Assembly (NCBI RefSeq): GCF_900101335.1
Contig: NZ_FNKA01000003.1
Coordinates: forward strand, 1 to 64,000
Source of the DNA: Quadrisphaera sp. DSM 44207
GTDB lineage: Bacteria > Actinomycetota > Actinomycetes > Actinomycetales > Quadrisphaeraceae
DNA length: 64,000 nucleotides
Reading direction: 5' to 3'
Position 1 is the first letter of the stretch; the number at the start of each line of letters is the position of its first letter. The notes beneath the pieces were generated by a model, which saw only the letters and a program-made list of their open reading frames with translations, was not told the origin of the DNA and searched no databases. The translations under genes were made by a program, and so were the position numbers. Shown piece by piece: positions 56,749-64,000 of the stretch.

Positions 56749-57746
56749 CGGGGCGGAGCATGGCCCAGGAGGGCTACCGCATCCGGATGGCGGCGGCGAC
56801 CGAGGCGGTCGCCCTCGGCCACCCCGAGGTCGACGTGGAGCACCTGCTGCTCGGCCTGCTCGTCGTGGGCGGGCCGAGCGCCCGGGCGCTGATCAGCACC
56901 GGAGCCGACCTGCGCGGGCTGCGGCGGGCCGTGGCCGAGGTGGCCGAGGAGGACCCGTCCGACCCGGGGGCCGCCGAGCCGCGTGGCCCCGGGGCGCGCG
57001 CCGCCACCTGGCGCGCCGCGCCGTCCGTGCCCCTGGGCCGCCGGGCCCGGTACCTCCTGGAGAGCGCGCCCTTCCGCGGTGACGACCGCGGGCTCCTGCG
57101 GGTCCTGCTCGACGACGAGGACCGGCGCGCCCAGGTCCTGCTCGAGCACGCCGGCGTCGACGTCGACGCGCTCAGCGACCGGGTGCGGTGCGACGAGGCC
57201 CCTCCCGGTGCAGCACCGGACGCCGTCGCGGACGACCGCGCCGCCGCGGAGGACGCCGTCACAGAGGACCGCGCCGCCGCGGAGGACCACGCAGCGCTGC
57301 GCGGTCCGGCGCCGGCGGGCGCGGCCTGGGCGGAGGCCTCCTGCTCCCAGCTCGTGCCCGCCCCGGTCGAGCGCGTCTGGGCGCTCGTCAGCGACCCGTC
57401 GCGCCGGCCGCAGTGGGACTTCGCGTCCACGGCCGTCACGGTCACCGCCGACGGCCTCGAGCAGTGGACCCGGCCGGACGGGAGCGCGGTGACCCGGGCG
57501 GTGGTCCAGGTCGAGCCCGGGCGCGCCATCGCCTGGCGCGAGCACGGGAGCGGCAGCGCCGCCGGGACCGCGGACCACGGCGTCCTGCAGCTGGTGCTGC
57601 ACCCGAGCGGGCAGACCACGCGGGTGCACCTGCGGCGCAGCTGGCTCGTGCGGGGTCGGGCGTGGCGCCTGGCCGGTCCGCTGCTGGTGCGGATGGCGCG
57701 CGCCCGGCTGCGCGTCCAGGCCCACGGCATCGCCCAGGCCGCCTGA
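56640..57746 (+). CDS. His-rich-repeat / Clp-N / SRPBCC fusion protein
   Basis: The 368-residue protein has three parts. Residues 1-36 hold 15 His spaced by Gln/Gly in an HQHGHQHG-type array (likely metal-binding). Residues about 42-190 carry two Clp-N repeats (MAQEGYRIRMAAATEAVALGHPEV and LGRRARYLLESAPFRGDDRGLLRVLLDDEDRRA). Residues about 235-365 form an SRPBCC/START-like hydrophobic-ligand domain (PAPVERVWALVSDPSRRPQWDF). There is no AAA+ ATPase domain. AAGGAG lies 5 nt before ATG, firmly supporting the His-rich start. Acid/Ala repeats (EDRAAAED) join the domains. It may be a metal- or ligand-regulated adaptor for a Clp protease. I know no described protein of this layout. Confidence 0.83.
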   Translation: MHQHQHQHGHQHGHQHGHQQGHQQGHQHGHRHGHGRAGRSMAQEGYRIRMAAATEAVALGHPEVDVEHLLLGLLVVGGPSARALISTGADLRGLRRAVAEVAEEDPSDPGAAEPRGPGARAATWRAAPSVPLGRRARYLLESAPFRGDDRGLLRVLLDDEDRRAQVLLEHAGVDVDALSDRVRCDEAPPGAAPDAVADDRAAAEDAVTEDRAAAEDHAALRGPAPAGAAWAEASCSQLVPAPVERVWALVSDPSRRPQWDFASTAVTVTADGLEQWTRPDGSAVTRAVVQVEPGRAIAWREHGSGSAAGTADHGVLQLVLHPSGQTTRVHLRRSWLVRGRAWRLAGPLLVRMARARLRVQAHGIAQAA

Positions 57747-57831
57747 GCCCGGCAGCAGCCGCCGGGTGCGCCGGCGCGCGGCTCCTGGGAACCTGGCGGA
57801 CCACCACCGGCGCAGCAGGAGAGGCGAGCGG

Positions 57832-58821
57832 ATGCCCCAGGAGACCCCCCGTCCCACCCAGGTGGACCACCCCGACCGCAACCTGGCGCTCGACCTCGTG
57901 CGCGCCACCGAGGCGGCGGCCATCCGCGCCGTCCCGTTCATCGGCAGGGGCGACAAGAACGCCGTCGACGCCGCGGCGGTGGACGCCATGCGCGCCTTCC
58001 TCGGCACCGTGGACTTCGACGGCGTGGTCGTCATCGGCGAGGGCGAGAAGGACCAGGCGCCGATGCTCTACAACGGGGAACGGGTCGGCAACGGCCGCGG
58101 GCCCGCCTGCGACGTCGCGGTCGACCCCGTCGACGGCACCGCGCTGGCCGCCGCCGGCCGGCTGAACGCGCTGTCGGTGATCGCGGTCGCCGACCGCGGC
58201 TCCATGCTCGACGCCTCCAGCGTCTTCTACATGGACAAGCTCGTCACCGGCCCGGAGGGCGTCGGCGTCGTCGACGTCCGCCGGCCGATCGGCGAGAACA
58301 TCCGCGCCCTGGCGCAGGCCAAGGGCAAGCCGGTGCAGGCGGTGCAGGTCGCCATCCTCGACCGCCCCCGCCACGAGGACCTCGTCCGGCAGATCCGCGA
58401 GGCGGGCGCCGGGACCCGCCTGCTGCTCGACGGGGACGTCGCCGGCGGCATCAACGCCGCCCGCGAGGACAGCCGCATCGACATGTGCGTCGGTATCGGC
58501 GGCAGCCCCGAGGGCGTCGTGACGGCCTGCGCCGTCAAGGCCCTCGGCGGGGTGATCCAGACCCGCCTGGCCCCCCGCGACGACGCCGAGCGCCAGCGCG
58601 GCACCGACGCCGGCCTGGACATGGACCGCGTCTACGAGGCCGACGACCTCGTCGCCTCCGACAACACCTTCTTCGTGGCCACGGGCGTCACGGACGGCGG
58701 CCTGGTCGACGGCGTGCGCGAGCGCGGGTCCACGATCCGCACGGAGTCGGTCGTGCTGCGCGCGCGCTCGGGCACGGTGCGCCGGATCGTGGCCGACCAC
58801 CTGACCGAGAAGTGGCTCTGA
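57832..58821 (+). CDS. glpX: Fructose-1,6-bisphosphatase, class II
   Basis: The 329-residue GlpX-type enzyme removes the 1-phosphate of fructose 1,6-bisphosphate in gluconeogenesis. Metal- and substrate-binding motifs are GEGEKDQAPMLYNGE, VDPVDGT, and DGDVAGGI. AGGAGAGG lies about 9 nt before the ATG; this start gives the usual N-terminus (HPDRNLALDLVRATEAAA). It is transcribed convergently with the HpaI-like aldolase gene. The next 36 nt before that gene show nothing of note. Confidence 0.95.
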   Translation: MPQETPRPTQVDHPDRNLALDLVRATEAAAIRAVPFIGRGDKNAVDAAAVDAMRAFLGTVDFDGVVVIGEGEKDQAPMLYNGERVGNGRGPACDVAVDPVDGTALAAAGRLNALSVIAVADRGSMLDASSVFYMDKLVTGPEGVGVVDVRRPIGENIRALAQAKGKPVQAVQVAILDRPRHEDLVRQIREAGAGTRLLLDGDVAGGINAAREDSRIDMCVGIGGSPEGVVTACAVKALGGVIQTRLAPRDDAERQRGTDAGLDMDRVYEADDLVASDNTFFVATGVTDGGLVDGVRERGSTIRTESVVLRARSGTVRRIVADHLTEKWL

Positions 58822-58857
58822 GCGGCGGCGCTCAGCCGTCGTCCGGGCCCGCGGCGC

Positions 58858-59682
58858 TCAGCCGCGCTCAGCCGCGCCGGTCAGCTCCCGCCAGGTCCGC
58901 TCGGCCGCCGCGCGCAGCAGCGCGGTGTCCTGCGCGGCGGTGAGCATGCGCACCCCGCGCCCGGCCCAGTGCGTCGCCATCTCGACGTCCGAGCAGTGCA
59001 GGCCCGCGACGACGCCGGCCTCGCGGCACGCGTCGACGACCCGCGCGACGAGCCGGTCGACCTCGGGGGAGTCGCGGTAGGTGGCGCGCCCGTGCCCGCA
59101 GCCGAGCGCCAGGTCGTTGGGTCCGACGTAGACGCCGTCGACGCCCGGCACCCGCACGATCTCCTCCAGCGCGTCGACGCCGGCGCGGGTCTCGACCATG
59201 ACGAGGCAGAGGACGGCGGCGTCGTGCTCGGCGGGCGGCGGGGCGCCGCCGGGCAGCGCGTCGGCCCACATCGGGCCCCAGCTGCGGCTGCCGGCGGGCG
59301 GGAACCGGCAGGCCGAGGCGGCGCGGGCGGCGTCCTCGGCCGAGTCGACCATCGGCACCAGCACGGCGGCCGCCCCGGCGTCGAGGGCGCGCATGACCGC
59401 CGCCGGCTCGTTCCACGGCACCCGCACCACCGGCGCGCGGCCGGCGGCCCGCATGGCCTGCAGCAGCCCCGGCAGCTGGCCCGGGGCGGCCAGGCCGTGC
59501 TGCAGGTCGACGCAGACGTAGTCGAAGGGCCCGGCGGCCACCAGCTCGGCGACGGCCGGGTCGGCGAGGTGGTTCCACAGCCCGAAGGCCGGGCGGTCCT
59601 GGGCCCACAGCTCGCGCAGCCGTGCCGCGCTACGGGCGGCGACGCCGGAGCTGCCGGAGCTGCCGGAGCTGCGGTCTTCCAC
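58858..59682 (-). CDS. HpcH/HpaI-type class II aldolase
   Basis: The 274-residue TIM-barrel enzyme has FDYVCVDLQHGLA (catalytic His region), VVRVPWNEP, AAVLVPMVDSAEDA and VMVETRAGVDALEEI (metal-binding Glu/Asp), all of the HpcH/HpaI pyruvate-aldolase family. It cleaves a 4-hydroxy-2-oxo acid to pyruvate and an aldehyde, or the reverse. The GTG at 59682 has GAGGAGG 5 nt upstream, preferred over the longer frame. Acyl or sugar-acid substrate is unknown. It is unlike the CitE-type member 11 kb away. Confidence 0.88.
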   Translation of the reverse strand: MEDRSSGSSGSSGVAARSAARLRELWAQDRPAFGLWNHLADPAVAELVAAGPFDYVCVDLQHGLAAPGQLPGLLQAMRAAGRAPVVRVPWNEPAAVMRALDAGAAAVLVPMVDSAEDAARAASACRFPPAGSRSWGPMWADALPGGAPPPAEHDAAVLCLVMVETRAGVDALEEIVRVPGVDGVYVGPNDLALGCGHGRATYRDSPEVDRLVARVVDACREAGVVAGLHCSDVEMATHWAGRGVRMLTAAQDTALLRAAAERTWRELTGAAERG

Positions 59683-59814
59683 GGTGCCTCCTCGGCTCGG
59701 GCGGCCGCTCGCGCGCGGCCGCGTCCTCGCAGGCACTGTCCTGCGTCCGGCCCCCGAGCGCACCCGGGTGGGCGGCCGCCGTCCGCCGTCCGCCGGGTGT
59801 CGTGGCCGTGCGCG

Positions 59815-60672
59815 TCAGCGCGCGGCGGCCCGGACGGCGTCGGCCAGCGGCGTGCTGGGCCGCCCGAGCAGGGAGACCAGGTCGGTGTCCGGCGCGTCCA
59901 GGTCGCCGCGGGCGGTCGCCTCCTCCAGGGCGGCGACGAAGCGCGCGCTGCCCTCGTCCAGGCCCGCCCCCACGAGCTCGGCGACGAGGTCGTGGGGGCT
60001 CACGTCGCGGTAGCGGACCCGGGTGCCGGTCACCTGCGTGATCGTCGCGGCCAGGTCCGCCATCGTGAAGGGGCTGCCGGCCAGCTCGTAGACGGCGCCC
60101 TCGTGGCCCTCGCCCGCCAGCGCGGCAGCGGCCGCGGCGGCGTAGTCGGCCCGCGTCGCCGCGGCGACGCGCCCCTGCCCGGAGGCGCCGACGACCTCCC
60201 CGGTCGCCAGGTGCTGGGCGAGGCGGTCGGTGTAGTTCTCCGCGTACCAGCCGTTGCGCAGCAGGGTCCACGCCAGCCCCGAGCCGCGCAGCACCTCCTC
60301 GGTGGCCCGGTGCTCGGGCGCCAGCGGGTTCTGCGTCGTGCCCGCGCGCAGGATGCTCGTGTAGGCGACGCGCCCGACGCCGGCGTCCCGTGCGGCCTCG
60401 ACGACCGCGGTGTGCTGGGCGACGCGCCGCCCGACCTCGTCCCCGGAGACCAGCAGCACGCTCGCCACCCCCTCCAGCGCCGGGCGCAGGATCTGCGGAC
60501 GGCTGTAGTCGCCCTCGCGCACCTGCACGCCGAGCTCGGCGAGGTCGCCGGCGCGCGAGGGGGTGCGGGCGAGGGCGACGACGTCGCCCGCCGGCACGCC
60601 GCGCTCGAGCAGCGACCGGACGACGAGGCGGCCGAGGCGGCCGGTGGCGGCGGTGACGGCGAGGACGGGCAC
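59815..60672 (-). CDS. NmrA-like NAD(P)-binding reductase (QorB/SDR-a5 type)
   Basis: The 285-residue atypical short-chain reductase opens with VLAVTAATGRLGRLVVRSLLERG, a Rossmann motif with the GxxGxxG variant, and follows the NADPH:quinone oxidoreductase QorB/NmrA pattern (ASVLLVSGDEVGRRVAQHTAVVEAARDAGVGRVAYTS). Ser/Tyr catalytic residues of classical SDRs are not clear. AGGAGG lies 6 nt before the GTG. It could reduce quinones or sense redox state. It is co-oriented with the DUF2171 gene upstream. Confidence 0.87.
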   Translation of the reverse strand: MPVLAVTAATGRLGRLVVRSLLERGVPAGDVVALARTPSRAGDLAELGVQVREGDYSRPQILRPALEGVASVLLVSGDEVGRRVAQHTAVVEAARDAGVGRVAYTSILRAGTTQNPLAPEHRATEEVLRGSGLAWTLLRNGWYAENYTDRLAQHLATGEVVGASGQGRVAAATRADYAAAAAAALAGEGHEGAVYELAGSPFTMADLAATITQVTGTRVRYRDVSPHDLVAELVGAGLDEGSARFVAALEEATARGDLDAPDTDLVSLLGRPSTPLADAVRAAAR

Positions 60673-60767
60673 GGGACCTCCTGGGTCGTGGACGGCACCG
60701 GCGGCAACCGCCGCGGCGCCGCCCGTCATCCCGCGCCGGTGGTCCCGCCGGTGGTCCCCGCCGGCGC

Positions 60768-61115
60768 TCAGCCGTCGAGGAGCTGGTCCGCGGGGACGGA
60801 CAGGTGCACGGCGTCGCCCTCCACGGCGCGGATCCGGTCCGCCTCGACGTACCCGTGACCGCTGAGGACGCCGCTGCGGTCGACGCGGACGTACCCCACG
60901 CGCAGCATCCGCTCGGCCGCCTGCGGGTGCACCCGGGGCCCGCTGCCGAAGGCCCGCGCCACGTCCTCCAGCAGGCCGCCGCCGGGGTCCACCTCCTGCC
61001 CTGCGGAGGTGAGCGCCTCGGGGTCGCCGGCCTTCAGGTCGTCGACGGTGCCGACGTCCGCGCCGGTGCTGTCGATCACGCGCATGCCCACGCGCACCTG
61101 GTCCATCACGTCCAC
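60768..61115 (-). CDS. DUF2171-like (PRC-barrel-type) small protein
   Basis: The 115-residue acidic protein resembles DUF2171: GMRVIDSTGADVGTVDDLKAGDPEAL at the start, followed by VEADRIRAVEGDAVHLSV as a second beta-strand repeat. It has no membrane span or catalytic motif. GAGGAGG lies 5 nt before the GTG. Function of the family is unknown; PRC-barrel-type proteins often sit near stress or RNA-related genes. Confidence 0.8.
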   Translation of the reverse strand: MDVMDQVRVGMRVIDSTGADVGTVDDLKAGDPEALTSAGQEVDPGGGLLEDVARAFGSGPRVHPQAAERMLRVGYVRVDRSGVLSGHGYVEADRIRAVEGDAVHLSVPADQLLDG

Positions 61116-61394
61116 GGTCGCCTCCTCGTCGGTGGTGGTCCTCCAGGCTGGCGGGCCCGGACGCCGCGCACGCGCCCGCCCGGGCTTCCGACACGACCTC
61201 GTCGCCGCACCGACGCCGGAGCGTCACGGTCGCGGGCGCAGGTGGAGATCTCGTGACGACCCCCCGCACCGGGCGCCGTCCCGCTGGAGGAGCGGCGCGG
61301 CTGCGGGCACGCTGGCCGCGAGCACCCGGGAGGCGAGCGTGCGGGCAGGGGACGACCAGGCGTCCGGCCGGACGGCGGGGAGTCGGGCGGCGGC

Positions 61395-61803
61395 GAGGTG
61401 GAGGTCTCCGTCTCCGCCGACAACGCGAGCGTGCGCACGGAGATCGCCGCGTTCGAGGCCTTCGGGTACCCGCTGAGCTCGCGCACCCTCCTCGTGCAGC
61501 ACGACCCCGACGGCCTCTCGCCGTACGCTCAGGCCGAGGCGTGCGCGGCGTCGCCGTCACCCGGGGCGGGTACGGCGACCTCACCCCGATCCTGGGCGCC
61601 CTGCCGGTGCCGAACACCCTCGGCCTGTTCCCGTCCTCCTCCTCCGCGGGGACGACAGTGGTCACCTACCTGTTCGTGCGCCCCGGCGCCGGGTTCGCGC
61701 AGCAGACCGGCGCCGCCCGCGAGTTCGCCGCCGAGCACGTCCCGGAGCCGGAGGACGCCCTCGTCGGTGTCACCGGCTCCGTGCCGGCCCGCGCGGGCGC
61801 CGG
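61395..61803 (+). pseudogene. Frameshifted remnant of an MMPL/RND-family transporter
   Basis: Two adjoining frames encode a typical MMPL periplasmic porter-loop stretch. The first reads VSVSADNASVRTEIAAFEAFGYP and continues to YAQAEA; the second, shifted one base at about 61538, continues as RGVAVTRGGYGDLTPILGALPVPNTL and ends VGVTGSVPARA. No membrane helices precede or follow, and the 3' side abuts the end of the MscS gene. It is therefore a decayed internal fragment, cut at both ends and frameshifted by about one base. Family assignment is from memory of MMPL loops and is moderate. Confidence 0.6.
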
Positions 61804-62772
61804 TCACCGCCCGCCGTCCGGCCCCGTCCGCCCGTCCCGCCCGTCCCGCCCGGCCGCCGGTCGCTGCGGGTCCTGCGGGTCGCGCCCGGCCAGGGCGGCG
61901 GCGAGGCGCGGGGAGGCGTCCAGCAGCCTGGTCTCGGGCGGCATCTCGACGCCCTCGCGCTCGAAGGCGGCCACGACGGCCTCGATCACCCGGTCGCGGG
62001 TCTCCAGGGCCTCCAGCTGCCGGGCTCCGGACCAGAAGCGCAGCTCGAAGACCACCGAGGAGGCCCCCAGCTCGCACAGCAGGCACTGCGGGGCGGGGGC
62101 CTCGGCCACGCCCGGCAGGTCGTGCACCGCGGCCAGGGCCACCGCGCGGGCCCGGGGGAGGTCGGTGCCGTAGGCCACGCCGACCTCCACGGACGTGCGG
62201 ATGCTGTCGTAGCCGGTCTGCACCGTGACGACCTCCCCGTGCACGGTGCTGTTCGGCACCAGCACACGGCGGCCGTCGAAGGTGCGCACGACCGTCTCGC
62301 GCAGGTTCACCTCCTCCACCGTGCCGCGCACCTCGTCGACGGCGATCTGGTCGCCGGCGCGGAACGGCTCGCGCACGAGGATGAGCAGTCCCGCGAAGAG
62401 GTTGGACAGCACGTTCTGGAAGGCGATGCCGACCGCGACCGACACCACGCCCAGGCCGCCGAGGACGTCGACCGGGCGCACGCTGGGGAAGGCGACGGTC
62501 AGCCCGGCTCCCACGCCGAGGGCGGCTGCGGCGAAGCCCGCGAGGGTGGCGAAGACGCGGGCGTAGGAGGCGGTGTGGCGCCGGGCCAGCCACGCGCGCA
62601 CGGCCCACCGCACGAGCCGGGCGAGCAGGAAGCCGGCGAGGACGACGCCGGCGCCGACGGCGACCTGGCGCGGCTCGATCGGCGGCAGGCGCAGCGCCTC
62701 CTCGAGGTCCACCCCGGAGGACGCGAGGAGGCGCGCGCTCAGCGCGAGCACGGAAGAGCCGGTCCCCAGCAC
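61804..62772 (-). CDS. MscS-family small-conductance mechanosensitive channel
   Basis: The 322-residue protein has three N-terminal membrane spans and the conserved pore/beta-domain transition: VDVLGGLGVVSVAVGIAFQNVLSNLFAGLLILVREPFRAGDQI, RGTVEEVNLRETVVRTFDGRRVLVPNS and VEVGVAYGTD. It opens under membrane tension during osmotic downshock. A Gly/Asp-rich C-terminal tail follows. The GTG start overlaps the GerMN lipoprotein gene by 34 nt with no separate ribosome site, so it is translated by coupling and belongs to that operon. Confidence 0.87.
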   Translation of the reverse strand: MLGTGSSVLALSARLLASSGVDLEEALRLPPIEPRQVAVGAGVVLAGFLLARLVRWAVRAWLARRHTASYARVFATLAGFAAAALGVGAGLTVAFPSVRPVDVLGGLGVVSVAVGIAFQNVLSNLFAGLLILVREPFRAGDQIAVDEVRGTVEEVNLRETVVRTFDGRRVLVPNSTVHGEVVTVQTGYDSIRTSVEVGVAYGTDLPRARAVALAAVHDLPGVAEAPAPQCLLCELGASSVVFELRFWSGARQLEALETRDRVIEAVVAAFEREGVEMPPETRLLDASPRLAAALAGRDPQDPQRPAAGRDGRDGRTGPDGGR

Positions 62773-63449
62773 GGGGCCAGTCTCGTCGAGGTCGTGGGCG
62801 CGTCCGTGGCGGCACCCGCGACGGGGCCCGTGGTGCCCGTGCCCGTGCCCGTGGCGGTGCCCGTGCCAGGGTCCGGCGCCGCCGGCGGTGCCACGGAGGC
62901 GTAGTCCGACCGCTCGACCGGGTCGCCGCTCAGCCCGGTGTCGGTCGGCACCTCCACGGGCACCCCCTCGATGGTGAACCGCACCCGCTGCACACCGGGA
63001 GCACCCGTGACCGTCCACACCAGCTGGGCCACGGCCAGCAGCTGCGCGCCTCCCGAGACGCTGGCGAGGTCGCCCGTCGCGGCGACGACGACGGTGGCGG
63101 GGTCGCGCTCCGGGTCGGGGCCGGCGGCGAAGCGCTGCGGCACCAGCGCGGTGCGGGTCCCCGCCACGACCTCGGCGCTCGAGGGGCCGACGACCAGCTG
63201 GTCCAGCGCCGCCTGAGCGGAGCGCTCCGGCGCGGGACGGGCGACCTCGTGCAGCCGGGAGCCGCGCACGAAGAACACGGCGACGTCCGCGCTGCCGCTC
63301 GGCGGCGCCGTCGCCGTCCGCGACGGCGCGCCGACCTCGACGGGCTCCGGGTGCTCCTGCGGGCGCACGCTGCAGCCGGCCAGCGCCGCGGCCAGGACGG
63401 CGCAGGCCAGCGCAGCGAGCACCGCGGCGACGGGGCCGCGTCCGCTCAC
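62739..63449 (-). CDS. GerMN-domain lipoprotein
   Basis: The 236-residue precursor has a signal peptide with lipobox ALAGC (Cys26) and a GerMN domain (about 55-180): VAVFFVRGSRLHEVAR, AALDQLVVGPS, and AQLVWTVTGAPGVQRVRFTIEG. The C-terminal 50 residues are Ala/Thr/Gly repeats (GTATGTGTG). Its GTG overlaps the kinase stop (GTGA). Histidine kinase followed by GerMN lipoprotein resembles MtrB-LpqB, but this protein is less than half the length of LpqB and lacks its beta-propeller, so it is a different lineage. Confidence 0.87.
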   Translation of the reverse strand: MSGRGPVAAVLAALACAVLAAALAGCSVRPQEHPEPVEVGAPSRTATAPPSGSADVAVFFVRGSRLHEVARPAPERSAQAALDQLVVGPSSAEVVAGTRTALVPQRFAAGPDPERDPATVVVAATGDLASVSGGAQLLAVAQLVWTVTGAPGVQRVRFTIEGVPVEVPTDTGLSGDPVERSDYASVAPPAAPDPGTGTATGTGTGTTGPVAGAATDAPTTSTRLAPCWGPALPCSR

Positions 63450-64000
63450 GGGCGCACCTCCCGCGCGGGCAGGGCGACGACGAACCGCGCCCCTGCCGAT
63501 GGGCTGGCCCGCACCTCCAGGCGCCCGTGCAGCAGGTGCACGTGGCGCGCGACGAGGGAGAGGCCCAGCCCGGCCCCGCACGTGCTCGTGCTGGCGCTGC
63601 CGCGCCCGCGCGCGAAGCGCTCGAGGACGCGCTCGCGCTCCTCGGGGGCGACGCCCGGGCCGTCGTCGTCCACGCAGACCCGCGCCTCGCCGTCCCCGGC
63701 CTCGACGCGGACGGCGCTCAGCCCGCCCCCGTGGCGCTCGGCGTTGTCGACGAGGTTGGCGACCACGCGCTCGAGGCGGCGCTTGTCGGCGCGCACCACG
63801 AGCGCCCCGGCCTCCGGTGCCACGACGAGGCGGCCGCGCAGCCCCGCGGGCAGCGCGTGCTCGACGAGGGAGGGCAGGTGCACGTCCTCCAGGACGACGT
63901 CGGCGCTGCCGGCGTCCGCGCGCGAGATCTCCAGCAGGTCCTGCACCAGCCGGGTGAAGCGGTCGAGGTCCGCGCGCAGCAGGTCGAGCGCCTCCTGGCC
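63446..64000 (-). CDS. Sensor histidine kinase, C-terminal part (5' end outside window)
   Basis: The open frame reaches the window edge. Visible are part of the dimerisation helix (FTRLVQDLLEISRADAG), the N box NLVDNAERHG, the G1 box VDDDGPGV, the F box ERVLERFARG and the G2 box GAGLGLSLV. The ATP-binding domain is complete, but the phospho-accepting His lies outside. A response regulator probably precedes it. The stop overlaps the GerMN lipoprotein start, so lipoprotein and channel are co-expressed with the kinase and may report envelope stress. Confidence 0.9.
   Translation of the reverse strand, partial: GQEALDLLRADLDRFTRLVQDLLEISRADAGSADVVLEDVHLPSLVEHALPAGLRGRLVVAPEAGALVVRADKRRLERVVANLVDNAERHGGGLSAVRVEAGDGEARVCVDDDGPGVAPEERERVLERFARGRGSASTSTCGAGLGLSLVARHVHLLHGRLEVRASPSAGARFVVALPAREVRP

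Noticed and set aside
62739-64000. MtrB-LpqB assignment for the kinase-lipoprotein pair
   Set aside because: The lipoprotein is about 236 residues and lacks the LpqB beta-propeller, and the kinase is partial.

Overview
This is a very GC-rich, gene-dense chromosomal stretch from an actinobacterium. Supporting marks are a CarD-IspF-CysS-RlmB backbone, a PhoU/SenX3-RegX3 phosphate module, a mycothiol-dependent formaldehyde dehydrogenase, OtsA/OtsB trehalose synthesis and an approximately 180 kDa NAD-glutamate dehydrogenase. Starts are often GTG, and TANNNT boxes repeatedly sit 6-7 nt before start codons, suggesting leaderless transcripts. Two sigma-28-like promoters (CTCAAG-N15-GCCGATG) point to a motile or sporangium-type actinomycete. 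Kineosporiales would fit, but that is a guess.

Layout, 0-20.9 kb: the 3' end of lipA, a coupled lipoate-ligase-like gene and a serine hydrolase; a four-gene sugar-type ABC importer (binding lipoprotein, permease, double ATPase, second permease); a convergent epoxide hydrolase; phoU divergent from senX3-regX3; a lipoprotein; carD; ispF. Next come superoxide dismutase, a metallo-hydrolase plus S-(hydroxymethyl)mycothiol dehydrogenase, and, divergently, an APC transporter with a formamidase. These sit between ispF and cysS-rlmB and look like a one-carbon/formaldehyde/oxidative-stress insert in the conserved backbone.

20.9-38 kb: the first GGDEF-EAL protein, a DUF4032 protein, a shared MsiK-type sugar ATPase, otsB-otsA, a Ser/Thr kinase with a multi-span membrane tail, a CopC-like protein, tRNA-Thr(TGT), an amino-truncated alpha/beta hydrolase, a DrrAB-like exporter, a flippase-like protein with a cationic repeat tail, a toroid protein, a TetR regulator and a PadR plus HAAS membrane pair.

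38-64 kb: a subtilase with a tryptophan-rich tail, the second GGDEF-EAL protein, a VOC protein, an anti-sigma-type ATPase with a GAF protein, a two-gene ATP-grasp cassette, a CitE-like lyase, the giant glutamate dehydrogenase, a TetR regulator with two quinone-oxidoreductase-like enzymes, a His-rich Clp-N/SRPBCC fusion, class II fructose bisphosphatase, an HpaI-type aldolase, an NmrA-like reductase, a DUF2171 protein, a frameshifted MMPL remnant and a MscS / GerMN lipoprotein / histidine kinase operon cut by the window edge.

The most distinctive points are the matched sigma-28-like promoters on both c-di-GMP genes, a perfect 68-bp tandem duplication that creates nested translationally coupled mini-ORFs, the His-rich Clp-N/SRPBCC fusion, the paired ATP-grasp genes, and the many in-frame short tandem repeats (often 12 nt) in otherwise unrelated genes.
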